NCBI RefSeq assembly: GCF_011398925.1 | Contig: NZ_AP022842.1 | Coordinates: 2,902,001 to 2,966,000, forward strand | Origin: Bacillus sp. KH172YL63 | Lineage (GTDB): Bacteria; Bacillota; Bacilli; Bacillales; Bacillaceae_B | Length of the DNA stretch: 64,000 nucleotides | Direction of reading: 5' to 3' | Shown here: positions 1 to 9,203 of the stretch, one piece after another | Layout: each line of letters starts with the position of its first letter | Numbering within the stretch: the stretch's first letter is position 1 | Made by a program: the position numbers and the translations under genes | The notes under the pieces: model-generated | Database searches by the model: none | Seen by the model: the letters and a program-made list of their open reading frames with translations, nothing else | What the model was told of the DNA's origin: nothing

Positions 1-137
1 GGTTCGAAGCTGAAAAAGGCCCCATAAAGAATAAAGCTTCCCACCAATAAAATGACGCTCGGCAAGATCGGATAAATCAGCCCGACGAACGATAACACCA
101 TAAGTGCGATGATGATTCCCCAATATAAAATGTCCAT
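1..137 (-). CDS. yqgC: DUF456 family membrane protein YqgC (N-terminal part)
   Basis: Only the first 45 codons are inside the window; the gene continues past base 1. The start ATG at 137 has a strong ribosome binding site (GGAGGTG, 7 nt upstream). The visible residues (MDILYWGIIIALMVLSF and onward) are a hydrophobic segment, then GLIYPILPSVILLVG, the glycine/proline pattern of the first two membrane segments of DUF456 proteins. Function is unknown in the family. The place next to yqgB, yqfZ and ispG matches yqgC in B. subtilis. Confidence is limited by the truncation. Confidence 0.75.
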   Translation of the reverse strand, partial: MDILYWGIIIALMVLSFVGLIYPILPSVILLVGSFILYGAFFSFE

Positions 138-161
138 TCCGTTACACCTCCAACTTGATAG

Positions 162-197
162 AAAAAGGACCCCTTAAGATTCATCTCCAAGGGGTCC
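162..197 (-). terminator. Rho-independent terminator of the Na/Pi transporter gene
   Basis: The arms GGACCCCTT and AAGGGGTCC (167-175 and 189-197) pair perfectly over 9 bp. Read on the minus strand they are followed by TTTTT. It lies 14 bp past the stop codon of the 211-1839 gene. Confidence 0.85.
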
Positions 198-210
198 AGG
201 GAATGCATTC

Positions 211-1839
211 TTACTCTACTCCCAATACTGCTTCTGCAATATTGACAGCATGATCACCAATACGCTCTAAGTTACTGATGATATCGACAAATACGATTCC
301 TGCTTGTCCAGAACAGCGACCTTCGTTCAGGCGCAGGATATGTTGTTTGCGGAGCTTGCGTTCCATTTTATCAATTTGATCTTCTTTTTCAGCCACTTCT
401 CTGGCAATGTCTGTATCGTTCAGATCCAAAGATTTCATAGCTTTTTCAACTGTTTCAATCGTCAAATTGAACATAGTTTCTAAATCTGACATGGCATCAT
501 CAGTGATTTTCACTTTATTTGCCTGCTGATATTCAATCAGTTCAACGATGTTTTCAAAGTGATCGCCCACACGTTCGATGTCACGAACCGTATCCATCAG
601 GATGGAGTGGCGTTCAGATTCAGATTCTGAAAGGGATGCAGATGATAAATCAACAAGATAGTTTGTGATCTTCTTATCTAAGTTGTTGATGGCTCCTTCG
701 ATTTGATAAGCAGCCTCTGCATTTTTCGAGCTTTTTGTTTTTAAGAATTCATTTGTTTCCTCTAGTCCTTTAACAGCGAATGCACCCATGCGGAGTACCT
801 CTTCTTTCGCCTGACCAAGGGCAATGGACGGCGACTGTTCGATGAACATAGGATCCAAATGTTTAGAGTTATAATCAACGAGAGAGTCTTGACCTGGAAT
901 CAACTTGGTTACGATCACTGCCAATATCGCGATGAACGGGAATTGAATGATTGTATTTGTTAAGTTAAATGTTCCGTGTGCAAAAGCGATTGTCATTGGT
1001 TCATTCAAGTTGAACGCAGATTGTAAAAATACGACAAACTTCGTGAACAACGGTAGAATGATCAGGAAGATCGTTGTACCGATCAAGTTAAACAACACAT
1101 GGACCGCTGCTGCACGTCTCGCGGCAACTGATGCACCAAGAGCTGCAAGAACAGCCGTAATCGTTGTACCGATATTATCACCGAATAAAATCGGTAATCC
1201 TGCGTTCAAGTCAACAAGATCAGAGCTGTACAGCTCCTGAAGAATCCCGATTGTTGCAGAAGAACTTTGTACGATGACCGTAAATAATGTCCCTACAACC
1301 ACTCCAAGGATTGGGTTGTCACTCATGCTTACCGTCAAATCGTGGAAGGCTTCAAGCGAACGAAGTGGTTTCATTCCTCCGCCCATCAATTCCAATCCAT
1401 AGAATAAAGCACCGAATCCAAAAATCATCTGACCGAAATTGTGGACCTTCTTATTTTTAAAGAAGAAAAGCATGATTGTTCCGACAGCAATGATCGGCAG
1501 GGCATACTCACCCACATCGACACCGATGATGAATGCCGTTACCGTCGTACCGATATTCGCACCCATGATGACGCCGATTGCTTGTCGTAATGTCATAAAG
1601 CCGGCACTTACCAATCCGACGACAATAACCGTCGTACCACTACTTGACTGGATCAGGATGGTTACAAAAATACCTGCCAACACACCCATGAATGGGTTTG
1701 TCGTGAACTTATCAAGAATTTCTTTCAGACGTTCACCTGCAGACTTCTGTAGACCGTCCCCCATATACTTAATCCCGAAGAGAAAAATCCCTAATCCTCC
1801 AAAGAACTGAAACAGCATCTCTTGCCAATTTAATTCCAT
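211..1839 (-). CDS. Na/Pi cotransporter family protein with C-terminal PhoU domain
   Basis: A 542-residue integral membrane protein of the Na/Pi-cotransporter II (PNaS) family. It has two homologous membrane repeats, each with the family QSSS signature (QSSSGTT and QSSSAT), and GANIGTT/GDNIGTT motifs. The last ~200 residues form a cytoplasmic PhoU-like helical domain with ERVGDH and ERIGDHAVNIAE motifs. It probably moves phosphate with sodium; bacterial members may work in either direction. The ATG at 1839 is chosen because AGGGG lies 8 nt upstream and the first membrane segment follows directly; an upstream in-frame start at 1893 has no such site. It is monocistronic with its own terminator. 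A shorter paralogue without PhoU is at 42548-43483. Confidence 0.9.
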   Translation of the reverse strand: MELNWQEMLFQFFGGLGIFLFGIKYMGDGLQKSAGERLKEILDKFTTNPFMGVLAGIFVTILIQSSSGTTVIVVGLVSAGFMTLRQAIGVIMGANIGTTVTAFIIGVDVGEYALPIIAVGTIMLFFFKNKKVHNFGQMIFGFGALFYGLELMGGGMKPLRSLEAFHDLTVSMSDNPILGVVVGTLFTVIVQSSSATIGILQELYSSDLVDLNAGLPILFGDNIGTTITAVLAALGASVAARRAAAVHVLFNLIGTTIFLIILPLFTKFVVFLQSAFNLNEPMTIAFAHGTFNLTNTIIQFPFIAILAVIVTKLIPGQDSLVDYNSKHLDPMFIEQSPSIALGQAKEEVLRMGAFAVKGLEETNEFLKTKSSKNAEAAYQIEGAINNLDKKITNYLVDLSSASLSESESERHSILMDTVRDIERVGDHFENIVELIEYQQANKVKITDDAMSDLETMFNLTIETVEKAMKSLDLNDTDIAREVAEKEDQIDKMERKLRKQHILRLNEGRCSGQAGIVFVDIISNLERIGDHAVNIAEAVLGVE

Positions 1840-1897
1840 TTTTTCAACCCCTACAAATATTTTCGACATAAAATAACAAAAACCCCATATCATTTTT

Positions 1898-1927
1898 AAA
1901 CTATTACGAAGGATTCGTAAATAGTTT
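1898..1927. other. Inverted repeat upstream of the Na/Pi transporter gene
   Basis: AAACTATTACGAA and TTCGTAAATAGTTT are inverted copies with one bulged base, separated by GGA and followed by T on the plus strand. It lies ~60 bp upstream of the transporter start, in the divergent region with yqgB. It could be an operator or a weak plus-strand terminator; the sequence does not decide. Confidence 0.45.
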
Positions 1928-2022
1928 TTTGTTCAAATTTACAATAGGTTAATAAAACTCGACTTTTATTACAACAATGTTACATTTTATAATTATTATA
2001 AATAATAATCAGGGTTCAATAC

Positions 2023-2051
2023 TTGATGAAGCCGAGAGACAAGCATAAAAT
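2023..2051 (+). promoter_or_regulatory. Sigma-A type promoter of yqgB
   Basis: TTGATG and TAAAAT are separated by exactly 17 bp. Transcription would start near 2058, about 30 nt before the yqgB start codon. Confidence 0.6.
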
Positions 2052-2086
2052 AGATAGGGCACGTACGAAAGGAGAAAATGGAGATA

Positions 2087-2860
2087 ATGAATATATTTCA
2101 GCAATTGTATAAAAGTATCTATTCCCCAAAAGACATCGCTAAATTCCGCTTTCAAGGAATTGGAAAAACAATCCGCTTCATCTTCCTGCTGGCCTTCATA
2201 TCAATACTGCCGGTGGCCATTCAATTCCTGTCATTTGCTACTGACGCATTTGACACTTTAAGGGAAACAGCGGAAAACGAATTGCCTGCCTTTACAATAG
2301 ATGATGGGGTCCTGTCTTCCAATGAATCTGGACCGATCACCCTTGAAAAAGAAGGGATGACCATTATTTTTGATGATACAGGAGAGGTGAAGGAATCAAA
2401 GCTTGACAGAGATGTTAATACCCTTGCACTTCTTCAACATGAATTCGTGATCATTAACCAGGGAAACGTTCAGTCCTCCTCTTATTCCTTATTTGGAGAT
2501 GCACCATTAACAAAAAACGACTTCCTTGAGATTCTGGATTCACTGGAAAGTTTGAAATGGATTTTGATTCCGGTGGCACTGCTCGTACTGTATTTATTCA
2601 CTTCAGGGATGACATTTTTGAAAATCACCATCTTTGCCATGATCGGCGTAACGTTCGCAAACCTGCTCAAACGAAATCTACAATATCGGCAAAGCTTTAG
2701 GATTACAGCGTATTCAGCCACTGTATCTACCCTGTTTTTTACCCTGATGGAACTATTGCAAACCTACATAGCAGCAGCCCCAGTCCTGGACTGGTTTGTC
2801 ATGACTGTCATCTTATTTCTGACCGTAAAAGAAATACCACAGCGAAAAGCACGTACATAA
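2087..2860 (+). CDS. yqgB: DUF1189 family membrane protein YqgB
   Basis: 257 residues starting MNIFQQLYKSIYSPKD, the usual N-terminus of DUF1189 proteins. An in-frame ATG three codons earlier (2078) sits only 3 nt from AAAGGAG; the ATG at 2087 is 12 nt from it and matches the family N-terminus, so it is preferred. One membrane segment near residue 30, a ~110-residue extracytoplasmic region, then three to four membrane segments in the C-terminal half. Function is not known. It has its own promoter and ends at a bidirectional terminator. Confidence 0.8.
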   Translation: MNIFQQLYKSIYSPKDIAKFRFQGIGKTIRFIFLLAFISILPVAIQFLSFATDAFDTLRETAENELPAFTIDDGVLSSNESGPITLEKEGMTIIFDDTGEVKESKLDRDVNTLALLQHEFVIINQGNVQSSSYSLFGDAPLTKNDFLEILDSLESLKWILIPVALLVLYLFTSGMTFLKITIFAMIGVTFANLLKRNLQYRQSFRITAYSATVSTLFFTLMELLQTYIAAAPVLDWFVMTVILFLTVKEIPQRKART

Positions 2861-2862
2861 AG

Positions 2863-2896
2863 AAAGTCCCCGCCTCTCAAAATGGCGGGGACTTTT
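2863..2896. terminator. Bidirectional terminator between yqgB and the chemoreceptor gene
   Basis: A perfect 12-bp stem (AAAGTCCCCGCC with GGCGGGGACTTT) with a 9-nt loop, A-rich on one side and T-rich on the other. It lies between two convergent genes and can serve both. Confidence 0.9.
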
Positions 2897-2911
2897 CACT
2901 ATTCAATTCTG

Positions 2912-4642
2912 CTATAGTTTGAACTGACGGCTCAACTCATTCAAATGAGTGGAAGTATGTAAGAGCATCTCTCCGACTTCGTGGGTGTTTTTCACCTTTT
3001 CAAGCTGGGCTTCAAATGCATGGAGCATTTGCTCGGTTCCAGCCAATGTTTCCTGTGAGATGGAAGAAAACGCTTCTGTTGATGCTTCCACTTTAGGGAG
3101 AGAGGTTTCAACATATCCCAATTCCTTCTTCATATCTTGAAGAACACCTGTGACCTCATCGATTTCATGTTTCAGCTTATCAAAGGATTGCCTTGTATCC
3201 GTCGCGGCTGACACCTGGTGTTTGAAATCCAGGAAAAATCCATCGAATTGCGAGGATGCCTGCAGCGTAATTCTCTCCATTTTGCCGATTGTCTCACTGA
3301 TGCTCCGTGTCGCCATGGACGACTGCTCGGCAAGCTTTTTCACTTCATTGGCGACAACTGCAAACCCGCGGCCCGACTCCCCTGCCCTTGCAGCCTCGAT
3401 GGTGGCATTCAAAGCAAGCAGTTTCGTCTGATCCGCAATATCATTGATCATTGAAATGACGGAGACGATGGATGTTGATTGCTGATGTACATTCCGTATA
3501 CTTTCATTCATCTGACTGAAGTCACGGGAAACTTTATTCAGCCCCTCAACCATACCGTCCACCTTCAGTTCACCCTGACTGGCTGAATCATTCATATCAT
3601 TGGTTTTCATAAACACCTGATTCATTTTGGCAAATACGGACTGAACTGCACCCTTCATTTCATGGAAATGATCTACACTCACCTCAGAGGATGCGGCTGT
3701 TTGTTCTGCGCCCCCCTTCACCATTCTGACCGTCGCAATCATTGAATCGTTATCCTTTAACAAATCCCTCGAGGAAGCCTGGAGCTGGTTTCCGGTCGTG
3801 GCTAATTCCTCCGTTGTGCTATGTATATTTTGGATAAGAGACCTCATTTTACTGACCATGGATTCAAAACTTTTTTGAAGAGAAACGATTTCCGGCATCG
3901 TCGTGCCTGTCATAATGTCAGTGGAGAGATCTCCGTCCCGTATGATCCTCATTGCTTCCCGCAATTGAGCGATCGGGGAAAGTAATCGGTGTACCGCTAT
4001 CCATACGATGATAAATGCGCTGACGCCACAGAGGATGATCATGAACATCGTATAAGTCGCCATCGAACTGATTCCCTGCATATATTCTTCCTGGGGGAGC
4101 ACAATTACGTACTCACCCTGAAGCTCCTGTATAGAATGAAAGGCCAATGTATATGCCTCTCCATCTATTTTCGTTTGAATGCTTCCTTTTTCAATCATTT
4201 CTATTTCATCAATGAGCTTTTTATCGAATTGAAGAGTCGAGTTTTTACTGACTGAAAATGGGACTGCCTCAGCATCCTTAATGAAGAAGAACTGTGCTTC
4301 TAAATCATCCTGAATGAGAGCGGCATCCTGCTTCTTGATCATATCGTTCAGTTTGTCTTCAAACTCGTCCTGTCTCCCGACATAGATAAGCATCAAGCTC
4401 TGGGAGATATCGCTGATTGATGTGACCTCCCGTTTTAACCGCTGTTCCATTAAATGAATCGTTGTCTCCTTGGATTTTGTATAAGAGATGATACCAATTG
4501 TGGACCCCATCGTCCCGACCAGCAAAAGGATGAGCATGACCAACCGCATTTTCAGTGAAATCCTCGGCATCTTGTAAAAGCCTTTTCGTTCCGTATTGAC
4601 TCTTTGAAGAATTTCTTTCAACCAGATGATGACCTTCGACAA
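2912..4642 (-). CDS. Methyl-accepting chemotaxis protein
   Basis: A transmembrane chemoreceptor of about 576 residues. It has a membrane segment ([19 protein letters not shown]), an extracellular sensor region of ~150 residues, a second membrane segment ([19 protein letters not shown]), a HAMP domain and a long helical signalling domain with the conserved hairpin tip around [18 protein letters not shown]. It would pass ligand binding to the CheA/CheW complex; the ligand is unknown. The start is uncertain: TTG at 4642 has AAGGGTG 8 nt upstream, the ATG at 4570 (MPRISLK) has AAAAGG 10 nt upstream, and upstream ATGs at 4666 and 4678 lack a binding site. No other chemotaxis gene is nearby. Confidence 0.9.
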   Translation of the reverse strand: MSKVIIWLKEILQRVNTERKGFYKMPRISLKMRLVMLILLLVGTMGSTIGIISYTKSKETTIHLMEQRLKREVTSISDISQSLMLIYVGRQDEFEDKLNDMIKKQDAALIQDDLEAQFFFIKDAEAVPFSVSKNSTLQFDKKLIDEIEMIEKGSIQTKIDGEAYTLAFHSIQELQGEYVIVLPQEEYMQGISSMATYTMFMIILCGVSAFIIVWIAVHRLLSPIAQLREAMRIIRDGDLSTDIMTGTTMPEIVSLQKSFESMVSKMRSLIQNIHSTTEELATTGNQLQASSRDLLKDNDSMIATVRMVKGGAEQTAASSEVSVDHFHEMKGAVQSVFAKMNQVFMKTNDMNDSASQGELKVDGMVEGLNKVSRDFSQMNESIRNVHQQSTSIVSVISMINDIADQTKLLALNATIEAARAGESGRGFAVVANEVKKLAEQSSMATRSISETIGKMERITLQASSQFDGFFLDFKHQVSAATDTRQSFDKLKHEIDEVTGVLQDMKKELGYVETSLPKVEASTEAFSSISQETLAGTEQMLHAFEAQLEKVKNTHEVGEMLLHTSTHLNELSRQFKL

Positions 4643-5037
4643 AAATATGCACCCTTCCCTTTTCATTCCATGTATCATTGTCTCAGAGGAATATGTAGGA
4701 AATGTAAAGGGAGGGTAAATTATTTTTGATTTTTAGGTCTAAAGACCTCTACTTACATGTGGATACAGGAAAATTGAATCATTCTCTTGTTGTTTCAACC
4801 GCTTTGAAGCTCTTTCGGCATCGTCAGAACACAAAATATACGAAAATATCGCCGAACAAACCTTACTATACTATTTACCGTAAACCATCCACTAGAATCA
4901 TCAACACGAAGCAAAGTCCTCATCATATGCCGCTTCATACAGGGACCGTTCATCATGTCATACACACTATGATCACCTCACATCACGATCCATTCCTCTT
5001 TGTTTAACACGATCTTACAACAATAGGAGGAAATTCA
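4643..5037. other. Intergenic region between the chemoreceptor gene and yqfZ
   Basis: About 395 bp between divergent genes. It must hold both promoters, but I could not place a convincing -35/-10 pair for either. An open frame at 4726-5007 has a composition unlike a protein (many His, Thr, Ser) and no binding site, so it is not called. The yqfZ binding site GGAGG is at the right end. Confidence 0.5.
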
Positions 5038-5391
5038 ATGAAACGAATGGCCATATTCTTCGGGATCATCATCCTTCTTTACAGTGTCTATTATGATTTG
5101 AATAAGGGAACCTTAAGACTTCTATACAAAGACGCCACGGTCGCAACCGCCCAGCCTTTAGCAGATCAGGAACCTGTCGTGAATGAAACGAAAGAAAGCA
5201 TATCCTCGACTCCTTATGTCGAGATGGAGGTCACTCCTGGTGATACCGTATTGAGCCTGGTGGAAAGTCTCATTGACGGTCCCATCCCTGTTTCCATCGA
5301 CCAGGTGATCACCGACTTTGAGGAATTGAATGACGTCTCCCCTGGAAAAATACAGATTGGGAAGACCTATAAGGTTCCGAGTTATCAATAA
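5038..5391 (+). CDS. yqfZ: LysM-domain membrane-anchored protein YqfZ
   Basis: 117 residues. An N-terminal hydrophobic segment (MAIFFGIIILLYSVYY) anchors the protein. The C-terminal ~50 residues, beginning VTPGDTVLSLVESL and ending IQIGKTYKVPSY, match a LysM peptidoglycan-binding module. The ATG follows GGAGG. It is upstream of ispG, as in B. subtilis, where yqfZ is known as a sporulation-phase gene; a sporulation role here is by analogy only. Confidence 0.8.
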   Translation: MKRMAIFFGIIILLYSVYYDLNKGTLRLLYKDATVATAQPLADQEPVVNETKESISSTPYVEMEVTPGDTVLSLVESLIDGPIPVSIDQVITDFEELNDVSPGKIQIGKTYKVPSYQ

Positions 5392-5435
5392 CCGCATGAA
5401 ATGCACCTATTTCTTGTCATTTTGCATAAAACACT

Positions 5436-5463
5436 GTTACAATTGCTTCGTATTACTTATAAT
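5436..5463 (+). promoter_or_regulatory. Probable sigma-A promoter of ispG
   Basis: GTTACA, 16 bp, TATAAT. The -10 box is perfect and lies 37 bp upstream of the ispG start. Confidence 0.55.
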
Positions 5464-5500
5464 GAAACTTTGAGAACTCTTCTAAAGGAGCGAATAACAC

Positions 5501-6619
5501 TTGAGTGAAATTATACATCGTACTAAAACACGTCCGGTAAAAGTCGGAAACCTAACAGTTGGCGGAAACAATGAGCTTGTGATTCAAAGTATGACCACTA
5601 CAAAGACCCATGATGTAGAGGCGACGGTCAAAGAAATCCACCGTCTTGAAGAAGCAGGGTGCCAGGTCGTTCGGGTGGCTTGTCCTGATGAACGTGCAGC
5701 GAATGCGATTGCAGATATTAAGAAACAAATCAACATCCCACTCGTTGTTGATATACATTTTGATTATAAATTAGCCTTGAAAGCCATTGAGGGCGGAGCA
5801 GATAAGATCCGGATCAATCCAGGAAATATCGGCCGCCGTGAGAAAGTAGAAGCCGTTGTCAAAGCAGCAAAAGAAAAAGGCATTCCGATTCGAATCGGGG
5901 TAAACGCTGGAAGCCTTGAAAGAAAGATCCTTGAGAAATACGGCTATCCAACCGCTGACGGAATGGTTGAAAGTGCCCTTCACCATATTAAAATATTGGA
6001 GGACCTTGATTTCCACGACATCATCGTGTCCATGAAGGCTTCTGATGTGAACCTGGCTATCGAAGCGTATACGAAAGCGGCTCAAGCGTTTGATTACCCG
6101 CTTCACCTCGGCATCACTGAATCAGGTACATTATTCGCAGGAACCGTGAAAAGTGCAGCCGGCCTTGGTGCCATTTTAAGCCTCGGGATTGGAAACACAC
6201 TTCGCATTTCCTTAAGTGCAGATCCTGTTGAAGAAGTAAAAGTTGCAAGAGAACTATTAAAGTCATTTGGACTTGCTTCGAATGCTGCCACTTTGATTTC
6301 CTGCCCGACATGCGGCCGTATTGAAATCGACTTGATTTCGATTGCCAATGAAGTGGAAGAGTATATCTCTACCATCAAAGCACCGATCAAGGTTGCTGTC
6401 CTGGGATGTGCGGTAAACGGACCGGGTGAAGCGAGAGAAGCAGATATCGGCATCGCCGGTGCCCGGGGAGAAGGACTTCTGTTCCGAAAAGGAAAAACTG
6501 TCCGTAAAGTACCGGAAGAAACAATGGTCGAGGAACTCAAAAAAGAAATCGACAAGATTGCAGAAGAATATTTCGCCAAACAGGAAGCAGAAAAGAAAGA
6601 ACAGGAACCGCAAGTTTAA
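5501..6619 (+). CDS. ispG: (E)-4-hydroxy-3-methylbut-2-enyl-diphosphate synthase (flavodoxin)
   Basis: 372 residues. IspG (GcpE) reduces the cyclic diphosphate MEcPP to HMBPP, the next-to-last step of the MEP isoprenoid pathway; IspH at 15924 does the last step. The [4Fe-4S] ligands are visible as Cys268, Cys271 (ISCPTCGR) and Cys303 ([10 protein letters not shown]), with Glu310 as the likely fourth ligand. The N-terminal TIM-barrel part is of the short bacterial type. The start is TTG at 5501 with AAAGGAG 10 nt upstream; the next residues ([17 protein letters not shown]) fit the family. It ends at a strong terminator. Confidence 0.97.
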   Translation: MSEIIHRTKTRPVKVGNLTVGGNNELVIQSMTTTKTHDVEATVKEIHRLEEAGCQVVRVACPDERAANAIADIKKQINIPLVVDIHFDYKLALKAIEGGADKIRINPGNIGRREKVEAVVKAAKEKGIPIRIGVNAGSLERKILEKYGYPTADGMVESALHHIKILEDLDFHDIIVSMKASDVNLAIEAYTKAAQAFDYPLHLGITESGTLFAGTVKSAAGLGAILSLGIGNTLRISLSADPVEEVKVARELLKSFGLASNAATLISCPTCGRIEIDLISIANEVEEYISTIKAPIKVAVLGCAVNGPGEAREADIGIAGARGEGLLFRKGKTVRKVPEETMVEELKKEIDKIAEEYFAKQEAEKKEQEPQV

Positions 6620-6627
6620 TACAACGG

Positions 6628-6660
6628 AAAGAGGACTGAATAAAATCAGTCCTCTTTTTT
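6628..6660 (+). terminator. Terminator of ispG
   Basis: A 12-bp stem (AAAGAGGACTGA with TCAGTCCTCTTT), 6-nt loop, followed by TTT on the plus strand. Confidence 0.9.
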
Positions 6661-6702
6661 ACATTTCTTGAAACGCTCCCAATTCCAAGAAAACAATTTA
6701 TC

Positions 6703-7086
6703 TTAAAAGAACGGCAGTACGAATAATCCAACGATTATCGATACAGCCCCAATTCCTATTGCCCAGGCACCAAGCATTTCTGCTCCTCTTCGTCTGGCAA
6801 CAAATCCGAGCACAATCCCTGCAGCCCCCAGAATGACCGGGAGAATGAATAAGGACAGGACGGACAGTGCCAATGAAGAGTATCCTAAAACACGGCCGGA
6901 TGTAGCCGTATCTTCGACGGTATCCCTTTCAAAGTCACGGCTTACATTCATTGGAGCAGCAATTTCTGCTGCTGTTTCTTCCCGATACGTTTCTCTACCC
7001 ACATCTGTTTCCGGATTGTCGTAATACACGTCGATATCTTGAAGATTTCGATCAACGCTGTTCAATTCGCGTCGTTCATCACTCAT
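6703..7086 (-). CDS. yqfX: DUF4190-like membrane protein YqfX
   Basis: 127 residues from ATG 7086 (AGGGA 7 nt upstream); an in-frame start at 7101 has no binding site. The first half is acidic and polar. The second half has two membrane segments with glycines and alanines (LGYSSLALSVLSLFILPVIL and LGAWAIGIGAVSIIVGLFVL) joined by GFVARRRGAEM, the pattern of DUF4190-type proteins. Function unknown. Its place between ispG and yqfW matches yqfX. Confidence 0.7.
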   Translation of the reverse strand: MSDERRELNSVDRNLQDIDVYYDNPETDVGRETYREETAAEIAAPMNVSRDFERDTVEDTATSGRVLGYSSLALSVLSLFILPVILGAAGIVLGFVARRRGAEMLGAWAIGIGAVSIIVGLFVLPFF

Positions 7087-7278
7087 ACAGCAATCCCTCA
7101 CTTTCTGTGTTTGGGAGCCTTCTTATTGTGTGCCGTGCGAGCCCGGTTTACTATGCTAATTTTTGTTAGGTGCGGTTTGCTTCAGTGCCAGTTCCCTTGT
7201 CTGAAAAACATCGTTTATTTAACCGTCTCGGATGTGATAAACTTGAAGGAGTTTTTAAACAGAGGAGCATGATAAGGA

Positions 7279-7848
7279 ATGAAACGCTTTGGAATCGATA
7301 TTGATGGGACAGTCACGTCACCTGAATCTTTACTGCCTCATATAAATGATTACTTTCAATTGAATCTTACGCTGCAGGATATCACCCAATATGAACTGAC
7401 TGAAGTTCTTGATATTTCACCACAGACTTTCGGAAAGTGGTTCAAGGAAGCAGAACCGACCATTTATAAAGAATCCCCCCTTGCACCCGGTGCAAAAACA
7501 ATTCTGGACCAATGGAAAGAAAAGTACGAGCTATACTTTATCTCTGCCAGAAGTGCGGATCTATTCCAAATCACTAAAGATTGGTTCGACCGGCAGGATC
7601 TCATGTATCACCATATCGAGTTGATTGGTTCCCACGATAAAATTTCCACTGCTAAAAAGCATGACGTCGACATATTCTTTGAAGATAAGCACGACAATGC
7701 GGTAGCCATTTCTGAAGAATTGTCCATACCGGTTCTGTTATTCAACACCCCGTACAATCAGAATCCGATTCCTGGCGGCGTCATCCGGGTGAACGACTGG
7801 CAGGAAGCAGATGCATGGGTACAGAGGTGGCTGAAACAGCAGTCATAA
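7279..7848 (+). CDS. yqfW: HAD-superfamily 5'-nucleotidase-like hydrolase YqfW
   Basis: 189 residues. The N-terminal GIDIDGTVTS is the HAD motif I with both catalytic aspartates (DxD). ISARS (motif II Ser region) and FFEDKHDNA (motif III) follow, with a helical cap between. It belongs to the NT5C-type deoxyribonucleotidase group, so it probably removes phosphate from a nucleotide or similar metabolite. AGAGGAG lies 11 nt upstream of the ATG; the gap is long, but no other in-frame start fits. Confidence 0.82.
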   Translation: MKRFGIDIDGTVTSPESLLPHINDYFQLNLTLQDITQYELTEVLDISPQTFGKWFKEAEPTIYKESPLAPGAKTILDQWKEKYELYFISARSADLFQITKDWFDRQDLMYHHIELIGSHDKISTAKKHDVDIFFEDKHDNAVAISEELSIPVLLFNTPYNQNPIPGGVIRVNDWQEADAWVQRWLKQQS

Positions 7849-7980
7849 TATGAGGCCGGGACATCCCTTTTTTGACCCGCCATTTACATAGCTGTTGATT
7901 TCCGTGCCCGGAAGGCAGTCTCCCCTGTCTTATATATATATCTACATCTTGAATATGAAACGTTATCCCTGAAAAGAATT

Positions 7981-8019
7981 CGACCGAGTGAGATTTTACC
8001 ATCACCCGGTCGTTTTTTT
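7981..8019. terminator. Terminator between yqfW and the DUF1499 gene
   Basis: CGACCG-A-GTGA pairs with TCAC-C-CGGTCG (one mismatch) and is followed by TTTTTTT on the plus strand. It lies between convergent genes. Confidence 0.75.
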
Positions 8020-8035
8020 CGTCTTCCCAACTTTT

Positions 8036-8395
8036 TTATTGCTGGTACATGGATTTAATGCGCTCCACCCTTTTTCGATTCACTTTAAAATCGTAATAGC
8101 CGAGTCGGGATCCCGACTTAATATGTACAAGCCCCATGCTTACATCAAGGAATATCTCCAGGTCATCCTTGAATTTGAACCATTTGGACGTAAACACGGC
8201 GTGGATATATTGGCGCTCACTTTCCTTGATTTCCACATCTTCAAACTGCTCCAGTATGCCCATGATCTTCCCTCTTGTCTCCTCCACATCACCGCTGAAG
8301 GGAAGTGGTGTGATCGAGTGGTAAGGGGTCAGGTCAATTGAGCTCACACAGTTCTTTTTATTCGTCGGACAATGTGTAAAAGGTACCGAATCCAT
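8036..8395 (-). CDS. DUF1499 domain protein
   Basis: 119 residues from ATG 8395 with GGAGGAG 8 nt upstream; the longer frame to 8500 adds 35 residues without a site and is not used. Motifs fit DUF1499: CPTNKKNCVSS near the start, ITPLPF, YIHAVFTSKWFKFKDDLEIF, and the end SGSRLGYYDFKVNRKRV. Function is unknown; no signal peptide or membrane segment is seen. Confidence 0.75.
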   Translation of the reverse strand: MDSVPFTHCPTNKKNCVSSIDLTPYHSITPLPFSGDVEETRGKIMGILEQFEDVEIKESERQYIHAVFTSKWFKFKDDLEIFLDVSMGLVHIKSGSRLGYYDFKVNRKRVERIKSMYQQ

Positions 8396-8783
8396 TTTTA
8401 ACACTCCTCCAGTCTGCTTCTTCCCTATTTTTCCCCTGTTTACCTTCCCATTAAACTTTTGGATGAGTGAAAAATGAGATGATGACATAAGAAAAGACAT
8501 TGATTCCGAAGGGAATATAAAAAATCCGGCCGATCATTGTATTTCAATTAAGAAATGTGGAATGATCGGCCGGATACGCGGCTTTATATTGGCAGTGAAC
8601 AATGGGGATTGCGTCATTTTCCTTAGTCATTGCGTCAAAAAGAATGATATTTGCGTCGTTTTTTTGATATTTGCGTCATTTTCGTAAGGAATTGCGTCAG
8701 AATGTGATTATATGCGTATTTTTACATAAATTACCATCAGACTGATCGCTCAGTCAAGCAATTCTCACCCAACCAAACCACCC
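8396..8783. other. Intergenic region between the DUF1499 gene and zur
   Basis: 388 bp with no gene. It holds a phased TTGCGT repeat array (8609-8717), and an inverted repeat in which ATCCGGCCGATCATT (near 8524) is repeated inverted as AATGATCGGCCGGAT (near 8561). That hairpin may be the terminator for the znu-zur operon or a structured element. Confidence 0.7.
8609..8717. repeat. Phased TTGCGT(C) repeat array
   Basis: TTGCGT begins at 8609, 8630, 8651, 8671 and 8692, with a variant (ATGCGT) at 8712. Start-to-start spacing is 21, 21, 20, 21 and 20 bp. The first five copies read TTGCGTC, and the spacers are AT-rich and unrelated. The same core recurs in the large array at 28850-30221. Confidence 0.85.
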
Positions 8784-9200
8784 TCACTGACACTGGGGAC
8801 ATCTGCCGTAGATCTCGAATTTATGACCGGAAATGTCATACCCTGTTTCTGTTAAGTTTTCTTTTAACACTTCCATTGGGCATGTATGGATCTCTTTCGT
8901 CTTTCCGCAGTCCATACAAATGAAATGATGATGGTGGTGATGACTTTCACACGTGAACCGGAAATGCCGTTCACCGGAAAGCTCTGTCTCTTCCAGGATC
9001 TCAAGTTCTACAAACAAACTTAGATTCCGGTAAATCGTATCGAAACTGAGCCCAGGGTAGTCCCCTTTCATATTTTCAAGTACATCCCTGGCCGTTAAAT
9101 ACTTATTCGAGCTAGAAAACAGTTCCAACAGCTGTTCTCTCTTACCAGTGTGCTTATAGCCTTTTGCCTTCAATAAGTCCATTGCTTCGGTTACATTCAC
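8784..9200 (-). CDS. zur: Zinc uptake regulator Zur (Fur family)
   Basis: 138 residues. An N-terminal winged helix is followed by a dimerisation domain with the structural zinc ligands Cys95, Cys98 (CMDC) and Cys134, Cys137 (CPQC). A run of six histidines (residues 87-92) sits where Fur proteins carry their regulatory metal site. The start is GTG at 9200, with GAGGTG 6 nt upstream, 3 bp after the znuB stop. Zur represses zinc uptake when zinc is plentiful. Last gene of znuC-znuB-zur, so it probably represses its own synthesis. Zur rather than Fur or PerR is inferred from the operon. Confidence 0.92.
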   Translation of the reverse strand: MNVTEAMDLLKAKGYKHTGKREQLLELFSSSNKYLTARDVLENMKGDYPGLSFDTIYRNLSLFVELEILEETELSGERHFRFTCESHHHHHHFICMDCGKTKEIHTCPMEVLKENLTETGYDISGHKFEIYGRCPQCQ

Positions 9201-9203
9201 GTT

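Noticed and set aside
4726..5007. 93-codon open frame between the chemoreceptor gene and yqfZ
   Set aside because: No ribosome binding site, odd composition and no recognisable domain; it fills a normal divergent promoter region.
8524..8575. Mobile-element end suggested by the ATCCGGCCGATCATT inverted repeat
   Set aside because: A simple hairpin at the end of the zinc operon explains it; there is no partner end or target duplication visible.
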